From contig NZ_CP059449.1 in the NCBI RefSeq assembly GCF_022023855.1, positions 1,164,501 through 1,228,500 of the forward strand: a stretch of 64,000 nucleotides of DNA, read 5' to 3'. The stretch comes from Azospirillum brasilense (GTDB lineage Bacteria; Pseudomonadota; Alphaproteobacteria; Azospirillales; Azospirillaceae). Below the pieces are notes generated by a model, which had not been told where the DNA came from, made no database searches, and was given only the letters and a program-made list of their open reading frames with translations. The position numbers were made by a program, and so were the translations under genes. Of this stretch, positions 17,336 to 24,032 are shown piece after piece (the stretch's first letter is position 1; each line of letters begins with the position of its first letter).

Positions 17336-17868
17336 GACGCGCTCCGCAGATGCTTGACCATGGGCAGGATCTGCTCCTCGACCACCTGCGGGGTCAGGGG
17401 GCCGACATGCTTGAAGCGGATGCGGCCCTGGCGGTCGAGCAGGAAGGTCTCCGGCACGCCGTAGACCCCCCAGTCGATGGACACGCGGCCGTCCAGGTCG
17501 ACGCCGATGCTGGCGTAGGGATCGCCGTTGCGGTTCAGCCAGGCGATGGCGTCCTCCGCCTTGTCCTTGTGGTTGATGCCGCGCACCGTCACGCCCTGCT
17601 CGCGGGCCAGCCGGGTGATGATCGGGTGCTCGGCCTTACAGGGGATGCACCAGGAGGCGAAGACGTTCACCAGCGTGACGTCGCCCTTCAGCGTCGCGTT
17701 GGACAGCCCTTCCTTGTGGCCCGGCAGCGGCGGCAGCGAGAATTCCGGCGCCGGCTTGTCGATCAGGGCGGAGGGGATGTCGCGCGGGTCGCGGTCGAAC
17801 CCGCGCAGGAAGGCCACGCCGACACCGACGAACAGCAGCAGCGGCAACAGATAGATCAGGCGGCGCAT
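17332..17868 (-). CDS. ccmG: Periplasmic thioredoxin-like CcmG/DsbE
   Basis: This 178-residue, membrane-anchored thioredoxin-fold protein has an N-terminal helix LIYLLPLLLFVGVGVAFL and the active site WCIPC (Cys74, Cys77) within NVFASWCIPCKAEHP. The CcmG-specific segments GVYGVPETFLLDRQGRIRFKHVGPL are present. It reduces CcmH and apocytochrome c haem-binding cysteines. It lies between ccmF (13 bp gap) and ccmH (4 bp overlap). Confidence 0.96.
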   Translation of the reverse strand: MRRLIYLLPLLLFVGVGVAFLRGFDRDPRDIPSALIDKPAPEFSLPPLPGHKEGLSNATLKGDVTLVNVFASWCIPCKAEHPIITRLAREQGVTVRGINHKDKAEDAIAWLNRNGDPYASIGVDLDGRVSIDWGVYGVPETFLLDRQGRIRFKHVGPLTPQVVEEQILPMVKHLRSAS

Positions 17869-17881
17869 CGGAAGCGTGTCC

Positions 17882-19873
17882 TTACTCGGCGGGCTGAAGA
17901 TTGCCCTTGGCGGCGCGGCGGCGCTCCGGGGCGCCGACGCGGAAGCGGCGGTCTGACAGGCTGACCAGCCCGCCCAGCATCATCCCCAGCGAGCCGATCC
18001 ATATCCACGGCACCAGCGGGTGGTGGTACAGCCGCACGGTCCAGGCCGTGCCGTTCTGCGTCGGGTCGCCCAGCGCCACATAGACGTCGGACAGCCAGGT
18101 GGTGTGGATCGCCGCCTCGGTCGTCGTCATGCGGGTGACCGGGTAGCTGCGGCGCTGCGGCGTCAGGGTGGCGATGTGCTTGCCGTCGCGGGTGACGGTG
18201 AAGACGCCCTGCTCGGCGCTGTAGTTCGGCCCCTGCATCGTGCCGACGCGGTCGAAATGCACGGCGTAGGCGCCGACCGTGGCGTTGTCGCCCGGCTTCA
18301 TCGCCTGGATGGTCTCGCTCTGCCAGGCCGAGGTGCCGGTCATGCCGGCGATGGCGATGCCCATGGAGGCGTGGGCGATGGTCATGCCCCAGGCGCTGCG
18401 CGGCAGGTTGACCGCGCGGTTCCAGCTGTCCTTCACCGGGATGCGGAACAGGCGGATGCGCTCCGCGAACTCGGCCAGCGAGCCGAAGAAGGCCCAGGCG
18501 GCGAGCGCGACCCCGACCAGCGCCAGCAGCGGCCCGCCGCCGTTGGTGACGTAGGCGGCGATGGCGACGCAGGCCACGGTCGCCACGCCCGCCGTCCACA
18601 GCCGGGTCAGGGCGCCCAGCAGGTCGGCGCGCTTCCAGGCCAGGAAGGGGCCGACCACCATGGCGATCACCATCGGGATGGCGACGGGGATGAAGGTGGC
18701 GTTGAAGAAGGGCGGGCCGACCGACACCTTGCCGAGGTCGAGCACGTCGAGGAACAGCGGGTAGAGCGTGCCGATGAAGACCGTCGCCGTCGCGGTGGAC
18801 AGCAGCAGGTTGTTCAGCACCAGCGAGCCCTCACGGCTGACCGGGGCGAACAGGCCGCCGGTCTTCAGGCTGGGCGCCCGCACGGAGTAGAGCAGCAGCG
18901 AGCCGCCGGTGGCGATCGCCAGCAGGACCAGGATGAAGACGCCGCGCGCCGGGTCCACCGCGAAGGCGTGGACCGAGGTCAGGATGCCTGACCGCACCAG
19001 GAAGGTGCCCATCAGCGACAGCGAGAAGGTGATGATCGCCAGCAGGATGGTCCAGGTCTTCAGCGCGTCACGCTTCTCCACCACGATGGCGGAGTGCAGC
19101 AGCGCGGTGCCGGCCAGCCAGGGCATGAAGGAGGCGTTCTCGACCGGGTCCCAGTACCACCAGCCGCCCCAGCCCAACTCGTAATAGGCCCACCATGAGC
19201 CGAGCGCGATGCCGGCGGTCAGGGTCGACCAGGCGGCCAGCGTCCAGGGACGCACCCAGCGCGCCCAGGCCGGGTCCACCCGCCCTTCGATCAGGGCGGC
19301 GACCGCGAAGGAGAAGGCGATGGAGAAGCCGACATAGCCCGCGTAGAGGAAGGGCGGGTGGAAGGCGAGGCCGGGGTCCTGCAGCAGCGGGTTCAGGTCG
19401 TTGCCGTCGAGCGGCGCCGGAACCACGCGGATGAAGGGGTTGGAGGTGATCAGGATGAACAGCAGGAAGCCGACGCCGATCATGCCCTGGACGGAGATGA
19501 CGCGGGCCTTCAGCGAGGGCGGCAGGTTGCGCCCGAAGATGCCGACCGCCGCGCCGAACGCGGTCAGCATGACGACCCACAGCATCATCGAGCCTTCGTG
19601 GTTCCCCCACACGCCCGACACCTTGTAGAGCATCGGCTTCATCGAGTGGCTGTTCTGGACCACGTTCGACACGCTGAAGTCCGACACCACATGCGCCCAG
19701 GTCAGGGCGCCGTAGGCGACCAGCACCAGCAGCAACTGCGCGACGGCGGCGGGGCGGGCGACGCCCATCCAGGCGGAGTTGCCGGTGGCGGCGCCGACCA
19801 GGGGGACGCCGGACTGCACCAGCGCCACGAACAGCGCCAGCACCAGCGCGTAATGGCCGAGTTCGGGAATCAC
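17882..19873 (-). CDS. ccmF: Haem lyase subunit CcmF
   Basis: The 663-residue polytopic membrane protein catalyses haem attachment to apocytochrome c. The WWD haem-handling signature is WGGWWYWDPVENASFMPWL. Early HSMKPMLYKVSGVWGNHEGSMMLWV and later HxxxxPxR-type regions fit the family. About fifteen helices are expected, with a periplasmic C-terminal domain and a final helix (WIWIGSLGMMLGGLVSL). It begins 55 bp after ccmE. Confidence 0.96.
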   Translation of the reverse strand: MIPELGHYALVLALFVALVQSGVPLVGAATGNSAWMGVARPAAVAQLLLVLVAYGALTWAHVVSDFSVSNVVQNSHSMKPMLYKVSGVWGNHEGSMMLWVVMLTAFGAAVGIFGRNLPPSLKARVISVQGMIGVGFLLFILITSNPFIRVVPAPLDGNDLNPLLQDPGLAFHPPFLYAGYVGFSIAFSFAVAALIEGRVDPAWARWVRPWTLAAWSTLTAGIALGSWWAYYELGWGGWWYWDPVENASFMPWLAGTALLHSAIVVEKRDALKTWTILLAIITFSLSLMGTFLVRSGILTSVHAFAVDPARGVFILVLLAIATGGSLLLYSVRAPSLKTGGLFAPVSREGSLVLNNLLLSTATATVFIGTLYPLFLDVLDLGKVSVGPPFFNATFIPVAIPMVIAMVVGPFLAWKRADLLGALTRLWTAGVATVACVAIAAYVTNGGGPLLALVGVALAAWAFFGSLAEFAERIRLFRIPVKDSWNRAVNLPRSAWGMTIAHASMGIAIAGMTGTSAWQSETIQAMKPGDNATVGAYAVHFDRVGTMQGPNYSAEQGVFTVTRDGKHIATLTPQRRSYPVTRMTTTEAAIHTTWLSDVYVALGDPTQNGTAWTVRLYHHPLVPWIWIGSLGMMLGGLVSLSDRRFRVGAPERRRAAKGNLQPAE

Positions 19874-19928
19874 GGGCCCGATGCTCCCTAAAAGAACGGA
19901 ATGAGGAGGAGTGGAGAAGCCGCCAGCG

Positions 19929-20384
19929 TCACGAGCTGGGCTTCTGCTCCTTCGAGTTCGCCTTGAAGTGCTCCGCCTCCTTCAGCGCGGCGGCGACCTC
20001 CGGCGGCATGTAGTTCTCGTCGTGCTTGGCCAGCACCTCGCGCGCCTGGAAGACGCCGTTGATCATGCGGCCTTCCGTGATGACGCCCTGGCCCTCGCGG
20101 AACAGGTCGGGAAGCTGGCCGCGGTAGCTGACGGCCACGGTGTGCACCGTGTCGGTGACGCGGAACTGCGTCGTCACCCCGTCGGGCATCTTGCTCACGC
20201 TGCCTTCCTCGACGAGGCCGCCCAGGCGGAAGTTGCGGTCGCCGATGTCCTGGGTCTGCAACTGCGTCGGGCTGAAGAAGAAGACGATGTTGTCCTCGAA
20301 CGCCGTCAGCGTCAGGGCGGTGGCTGCGCCAAGGCCCAGCAGGGCGAGGCCCAGCATGTAGAGGCGCCGTTTCTTGCGGGTCAT
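19929..20384 (-). CDS. ccmE: Haem chaperone CcmE
   Basis: The 151-residue periplasmic OB-fold protein is anchored by the helix LYMLGLALLGLGAATALTL. The covalent haem-binding histidine is His121 in the motif KHDENYMPPEV, with the conserved tyrosine four residues on. It carries haem from the CcmABCD complex to CcmF. Its start overlaps the ccmD stop by 4 bp. Confidence 0.96.
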   Translation of the reverse strand: MTRKKRRLYMLGLALLGLGAATALTLTAFEDNIVFFFSPTQLQTQDIGDRNFRLGGLVEEGSVSKMPDGVTTQFRVTDTVHTVAVSYRGQLPDLFREGQGVITEGRMINGVFQAREVLAKHDENYMPPEVAAALKEAEHFKANSKEQKPSS

Positions 20385-20599
20385 CCTTCACCAACCTCCG
20401 CCGCGGGCGACGCCGCGGCTCCGTTGCGCGCCCGGCGCCGCCGTGGCGGGCGGCTGCCCTCCAGCGCCTTCAGGGTCGTCTCGGCGCCGCGCAGCGCCTT
20501 CAGCGTGGCGACCAGAAGGCCGACCATCACCAGCGCCGCCAGCGCGTAGGACGACCAGACATACGCGGCGTAGCCGCCCATCGCGAAAAACTCTGCCAT
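20381..20599 (-). CDS. ccmD: Haem exporter accessory protein CcmD
   Basis: This small 72-residue protein has one membrane helix (YVWSSYALAALVMVGLLVATL) and a very basic cytoplasmic tail (PPRRRRARNG). That topology is typical of CcmD, which helps release holo-CcmE from the CcmABC complex. Conserved MGGYAAYVW precedes the helix. It lies 31 bp after ccmC and overlaps ccmE. Confidence 0.92.
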   Translation of the reverse strand: MAEFFAMGGYAAYVWSSYALAALVMVGLLVATLKALRGAETTLKALEGSRPPRRRRARNGAAASPAAEVGEG

Positions 20600-20630
20600 C
20601 CTTGCCTCCGGCCCAGCCTGTTCCCGTGCC

Positions 20631-21350
20631 TCAGCCCTGCGCCTCGGTCAGGCGCATCGTCTGGATCTTGCGTTGCACGATCTCCGCCCGCAGGCGCAGC
20701 AGGACCACCGTGATGAAGTAGGCGGTGAAGCCCAGCGCCATGACCAGCAGCGGGACCAGCATGGACCCGTCGATGGTCGGTCCGCCCATGCGGATGACGC
20801 TGGCCGGTTGGTGCAGGGTGTTCCACCAGTCCACCGAGAATTTGATGATCGGCACGTTCACGATGCCGACAAGAAGCAGCACGTTGCCCGCCCGCGTCCC
20901 GCGCTGCGGGTCGTCGAAGGCGTTCACCAGCGCCATGTATCCCAGATAGAGGAAGAACAGGATCAGCACGCTGGTCAGCCGCGCGTCCCACACCCACCAC
21001 GTCCCCCACATCGGCGCGCCCCACAGCGAGCCGGTGACGAGGCAGATGAAGGTGAAGCCGGCGCCGACCGGGGCGGCGGCCTTGGCGAACAGGTCGGCCA
21101 GCGGATGCTTCCACACCAGACCGCAGGCCGCGGCGATGGCCATGTTGACGTAGACGAACAGGCTCATCCAGGCGGCGGGGACATGGATGTACATGATCCG
21201 CACGGTGTCGCCCTGCTGATAGTCGCGGGGTGACCCGATCAGCGCGATGTAGAGCCCGACGATCAGCAGGATCACGGTCGCCCCCGCCGTCCAGGGCAGG
21301 ATCGCCGCCGACAGGCGCTGGAAGCGGGCAGGATTTGCAAATCGATGCAT
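20631..21350 (-). CDS. ccmC: Haem exporter protein CcmC
   Basis: The 239-residue, six-helix protein places haem on CcmE. It carries the WWD-type signature in GTWWVWDARLTSVLILFFLYLGYMAL and a conserved histidine region YIHVPAAWMSLFVYV. The ATG at 21350 (MHRFANP) gives the usual family length; a longer frame starting at 21443 would add 31 residues without similarity. The start codon lies inside the palindrome CATAGGACCTATG. It is separated from ccmB by the inserted toxin-antitoxin module, so it needs its own promoter or distant read-through. Confidence 0.95.
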   Translation of the reverse strand: MHRFANPARFQRLSAAILPWTAGATVILLIVGLYIALIGSPRDYQQGDTVRIMYIHVPAAWMSLFVYVNMAIAAACGLVWKHPLADLFAKAAAPVGAGFTFICLVTGSLWGAPMWGTWWVWDARLTSVLILFFLYLGYMALVNAFDDPQRGTRAGNVLLLVGIVNVPIIKFSVDWWNTLHQPASVIRMGGPTIDGSMLVPLLVMALGFTAYFITVVLLRLRAEIVQRKIQTMRLTEAQG

Positions 21351-21471
21351 AGGACCTATGGGCCTCTGGTCGTGCTGCGGACGATATAAGCTCAGTGATG
21401 CCCCAGCGCGAGGGGTTTCGCCTTGATCTTGGTCAGGAAACATGGCTGCACACCGTGGTGTTTTCAGGACG

Positions 21472-21490
21472 GTGCGGCGGCCTGCCGCAC
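21472..21490. other. Inverted repeat upstream of the antitoxin gene
   Basis: GTGCGGC-GGCCT-GCCGCAC is a perfect 7-bp inverted repeat about 80 bp before the antitoxin start and about 120 bp before ccmC. It could be an operator for the ribbon-helix-helix antitoxin, but nothing else in the sequence proves this. Confidence 0.35.
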
Positions 21491-21566
21491 TGACGGTACG
21501 ACGGGTTGACGCGGCCTTTCCATGCTACGTTGGTGTGGGATGGGCAAAAAAGTCCGAGGGGCTGCC

Positions 21567-21818
21567 ATGGGCATGATCACCGTGCGCGACATCGACGATT
21601 CGGTTCTGAAGGCGCTGACCGACCGCGCCAGCGCCGCCGGCCGGTCGCTGGAGGAGGAGGTGCGCGAAACGCTGGCCCAATCCGTCCGCCGGAGCCATGA
21701 GGATTTCTGGGAGCGCATGCGTGCGCGCCGGGCTGCTTATGGCGGTCGGGTGTTTTCAGACAGCGCTGATATCCTGAGGGAGATGCGGGACGAGCGATCC
21801 GAGCGGCTGGGTGAATGA
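21567..21818 (+). CDS. FitA/VapB-like ribbon-helix-helix antitoxin
   Basis: The 83-residue protein begins MGMITVRDIDDSVLKAL, the typical FitA-type ribbon-helix-helix start, followed by ASAAGRSLEEEVRETL. The C-terminal half (WERMRARRAAYGGRVF) would wrap the toxin. GAGGGG precedes the chosen ATG. The stop overlaps the toxin start (ATGA), as usual for such modules. It lies on the strand opposite to the ccm genes, between ccmB and ccmC. If the toxin is dead, the antitoxin may persist as a DNA-binding relic. Confidence 0.85.
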   Translation: MGMITVRDIDDSVLKALTDRASAAGRSLEEEVRETLAQSVRRSHEDFWERMRARRAAYGGRVFSDSADILREMRDERSERLGE

Positions 21819-22261
21819 TGCCCCCGCCCCCGAACATCGGCAGCGCGGTCATTCTCGATGCCAGCGTGGCCGTGAAATGGCTTGTGCCGGAAGCGGACAG
21901 TGCAGCTGCCGAAGCCGTTGCGGAAGGCCGAAACATCTTTGCGCCGGAACTTCTTCTGGTCGAGTGTGCCAACATCCTCTGGCGCCGCGTTCAAAAAGGG
22001 GAATTCCCCCGCTATGATGCCATTTCCGGGCTTGCCGACCTCAAATGAGCGCCGTTCGTCTTTCATCGCGATGCGGAGCTTGTGGACGATGCGCAGGTTC
22101 TGGCACTGGAATTCGGCCATCCTGTATATGATTGTCTGTATCTCGCCTTGGCAAGACGGCTCGGCATTCCTGTCGTGACGGCAGACCGGCGTTTCATTCA
22201 GCTTGCCGACCGCTTCCTATCTCTGCGCGGTCTGATCGTCGGGCTCGACACGGTGGGCTGA
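21815..22261 (+). pseudogene. VapC-like PIN-domain toxin interrupted by one in-frame stop
   Basis: Reading one frame from ATG 21815 to TGA 22261 gives a complete PIN ribonuclease of 148 codons, broken only by TGA at 22046-22048 (codon 78). Acidic active-site residues lie on both sides: Asp15 (AVILDASVAVKW) and Glu50 (LLLVECANILW) before it, Asp106 (HPVYDCLYLALARRLG) and Asp124 (VVTADRRF) after it. There is no frameshift, so a single base change explains the break. The 77-residue product lacks half of the catalytic site and should be inactive unless the stop is read through. The full frame ends 11 bp before the convergent ccmB stop. Confidence 0.88.
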
Positions 22262-22271
22262 CGGACCGGAC

Positions 22272-22937
22272 CTACTCCACCGCTTGACGCAGGGCGGCGG
22301 CGCTGGCCCAGGGGGCGAGCGGCAGGGCGCCGGCCAGAAGGCCGCCCAGAAGCAGCAGATGCGGGCGTGGAGTCAGGCCGTTCAGTGCGGCGTCGATGGC
22401 CCCGGCCCCGAAGATCAGCACGGGGATGTAGAGCGGCAGGATCAGCAGCGACAGCAGCACGCCGCCGCGCCGGGCGCCCAGCGTCAGGGCGGCGCCGATG
22501 CTGCCGATCAGGCTGAGGATCGGCGTGCCGACCAGCAGGGTCAGCACCAGCACCCCGAAGCCCTCCGCGTCCATGTTCAGCAGAAGCGCCAGAAGCGGGG
22601 CGGCGGCGATCAGCGGCAGGCCGGTCACCAGCCAGTGGGCCAGCGTCTTGGCCAGCACCACCGCCTCCATCGGCAGGGTGGACAGCGACAGCAGCTCCAG
22701 CGAGCCGTCCTCGTAGTCGTTCTGGAACAGCCGCTCCAGCGACAGCAGCGAGGCGAGCAGGGCCGCCACCCAGATCACCCCGGCAGCGATGCGGGCAAGG
22801 ATGTTCGGCTCCGGCCCGACGCCGAAGGGGAATAGCACCACGCACAGAACGAAGAACATCACGGCGATGCTGGCGTCCGACCCCTGGCGCAGCGCCAGCC
22901 GCAGGTCGCGCCCGATCAGGCGCAGGAAGCGGGTCAC
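22272..22937 (-). CDS. ccmB: Haem exporter protein CcmB
   Basis: The 221-residue, six-helix protein is the membrane subunit of the CcmAB ABC transporter that drives release of haem-loaded CcmE. It begins with GTG (MTRFLRLIGRDLRLALRQG), overlapping the ccmA stop by 4 bp. Family segments include LLSLERLFQNDYEDGSLELL, the cytoplasmic loop that docks CcmA, and a terminal helix PWASAAALRQAVE. Confidence 0.95.
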   Translation of the reverse strand: MTRFLRLIGRDLRLALRQGSDASIAVMFFVLCVVLFPFGVGPEPNILARIAAGVIWVAALLASLLSLERLFQNDYEDGSLELLSLSTLPMEAVVLAKTLAHWLVTGLPLIAAAPLLALLLNMDAEGFGVLVLTLLVGTPILSLIGSIGAALTLGARRGGVLLSLLILPLYIPVLIFGAGAIDAALNGLTPRPHLLLLGGLLAGALPLAPWASAAALRQAVE

Positions 22938-23623
22938 GCCGCGTCCTCCTCTTCCAAAACGTCGTCGTCCTCGCCCCCGTCGTCCTCGCCGTGGGGGACG
23001 GGGGTGAACTCGTCGAGGTGCAGTTCGCCGGCGCCGGGCATGGCGATGTCCACATGGGTGGAGACGGCGACCATGCCGCCGCCGGCCCGATGCTCCGCGA
23101 TGATCTCCTCGAACAGGGCGATCGCCGCGCGGTCGAGCGCCACGGTCGGCTCGTCGAGCAGCCACAGGGCGGCGGGGGCGGCGATGATGCGGGCGAGGTT
23201 CAGGCGTCGCTTCTGCCCCGCCGACAGGTAGCGCCCCGGCACGTTGGCAATGTGCGGCACGCCCAGACGGTCCAGCGCCTTCAGCGCGTTGCCCCGCGGG
23301 TCGGCGGCGCCGCCCAGCGTGGCCCAGAAGGACAGATTCTCCACCGCGCTCAGCACCGGCTTCACCGCGTCGAGATGGCCGACATAGTGGATGCGGCCGC
23401 GGTGGGCGTCGGGATCGTCGGAGACCGGCACGCCGTCCCAGGACAGCTGGCCGCGGATCGGCTTCAGCAGCCCGGCCATGACGCGCAGCAGGCTGGACTT
23501 GCCGCTGCCGTTGGGGCCGAGCAGGAACAGCGCCTCCCCCGGCGCAATCCGGAAGTCCAGCCCAGTGAAGACCAGCCGGTCGCCACGGAGGCAGGTCAGC
23601 GCGGAACCGGCGAAAACGGGCAT
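22934..23623 (-). CDS. ccmA: Haem exporter ATP-binding protein CcmA
   Basis: This 229-residue ABC ATPase powers the CcmABCD complex. Walker A is LLGPNGSGKSSLLRV, the Q-loop region lies in HYVGHLDAVKP, the ABC signature is YLSAGQKRRLNLARI and Walker B is LWLLDEPTVALD; the H-loop is VSTHVDI. The last 20 residues are strikingly acidic (EDDGGEDDDVLEEEDAA), an extension beyond usual CcmA. The ATG at 23623 fits the family start; no strong ribosome binding site is visible. Confidence 0.95.
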   Translation of the reverse strand: MPVFAGSALTCLRGDRLVFTGLDFRIAPGEALFLLGPNGSGKSSLLRVMAGLLKPIRGQLSWDGVPVSDDPDAHRGRIHYVGHLDAVKPVLSAVENLSFWATLGGAADPRGNALKALDRLGVPHIANVPGRYLSAGQKRRLNLARIIAAPAALWLLDEPTVALDRAAIALFEEIIAEHRAGGGMVAVSTHVDIAMPGAGELHLDEFTPVPHGEDDGGEDDDVLEEEDAA

Positions 23624-23662
23624 GGCAGCGGGCGGGCTCTTGCGGTGTACGGGGCGGGGGGA

Positions 23663-23690
23663 GCTATAGCACAGCCCGTCCGGGTGCCAA
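23663..23690 (-). promoter_or_regulatory. Candidate sigma-70 promoter of ccmA
   Basis: On the minus strand, TTGGCA (23690-23685) and TATAGC (23668-23663) are 16 bp apart. Transcription would begin near 23656, about 33 bp before the ccmA start and downstream of the terminator at 23745-23776. Confidence 0.55.
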
Positions 23691-23692
23691 AA

Positions 23693-23749
23693 AGAAACGG
23701 CCTCACAAATGGTCGGGCCAAACAGAAACGGCCCCAAAAAGAAACGGCC
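23693..23749. repeat. Three copies of a 16-bp T-rich motif next to a terminator
   Basis: On the minus strand GGCCGTTTCTKTTTGG occurs twice in tandem at 23749-23718 and again at 23702-23687. The first copy forms the end of the terminator stem and its T-tract, so the terminator tail appears to have been duplicated. Confidence 0.75.
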
Positions 23750-23776
23750 ATCGCAAGGGGGTTCTTGCGATGGCCG
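23736..23776 (-). terminator. Strong intrinsic terminator on the minus strand, with no gene assigned to it
   Basis: A perfect 13-bp inverted repeat (CGGCCATCGCAAG at 23745-23757 and CTTGCGATGGCCG at 23764-23776, 6-nt loop) is followed on the minus strand by TTTCTTTTT. Any transcript it ends must come from 23777-24030, where no protein gene is evident. Confidence 0.85.
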
Positions 23777-23935
23777 CCGATCCAGCCGGGGCCTGGCTGG
23801 GGGCGCCGGAGAACCGGAGCCCTGATCGTCGCTTAGGGGCCGGGCCGCAGGGGTTCACGGGTCCGGCCAGCCACTTGATGCCGTAAGGCTCCGTCCGGTT
23901 TAGGGCCAGAAAGTGGCGAAATTTTGATCCAATGA
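23777..23935 (-). ncRNA. Candidate structured RNA or attenuated leader upstream of ccmA
   Basis: The minus strand ahead of the terminator folds into a series of hairpins. These are GGCCGG-A-CC paired with GG-C-CCGGCC around a 13-nt loop (inside 23840-23880), GGAGCC with GGCTCC closing that arm, CCGG-AGAA-CCGG, and CCAGCC with GGCTGG (23782-23800). A short frame starting MERDIHWIKISPLSGP (ATG at about 23957, stop near 23840) could be a leader peptide but has no run of a single amino acid codon. I could not place a promoter confidently. The RNA matches no class I recognise. It may be a small RNA or a regulatory leader of ccmA. Confidence 0.45.
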
Positions 23936-24032
23936 ATGTCCCTTTCCATTCCAGGGCATTGCCCGGGCGAAGCGGAGCGGGCATTCATAGGCGCCTTCGC
24001 CCTTCGCGGCTCAACCGGACCGGGTGCCTGCC
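23936..24032. other. Leader region of the first AspT-like gene with an inverted repeat
   Basis: Together with the entries above this completes the 409-bp gap between ccmA and the transporter. On the plus strand, ATGAATGTCC (23932-23941) can pair with GGGCATTCAT (23979-23988), enclosing a smaller GGGC-ATT-GCCC hairpin. This could be a folded 5' leader; nothing shows a ligand. Confidence 0.4.

Noticed and set aside
20631..21443. Longer CcmC starting at 21443
   Set aside because: The extra 31 residues have no similarity to CcmC and would pass through the palindrome and ribosome binding site region; the ATG at 21350 gives the normal length.
22046..22048. Selenocysteine coding at the in-frame TGA of the toxin
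   Set aside because: PIN toxins are not known selenoproteins, the position is not catalytic, and I see no SECIS-like hairpin directly after the TGA. A nonsense mutation is simpler.
23777..23935. 6S RNA, SRP RNA or trp attenuator for the structured region upstream of ccmA
   Set aside because: The SRP core motif is absent, the neighbours are not those of ssrS, and no Trp codon run or trp gene follows. The class is left open.
23703..23984. 93-residue open frame on the minus strand upstream of ccmA
   Set aside because: It runs through the terminator hairpin, has no ribosome binding site and no recognisable family; better explained as structured RNA or leader.
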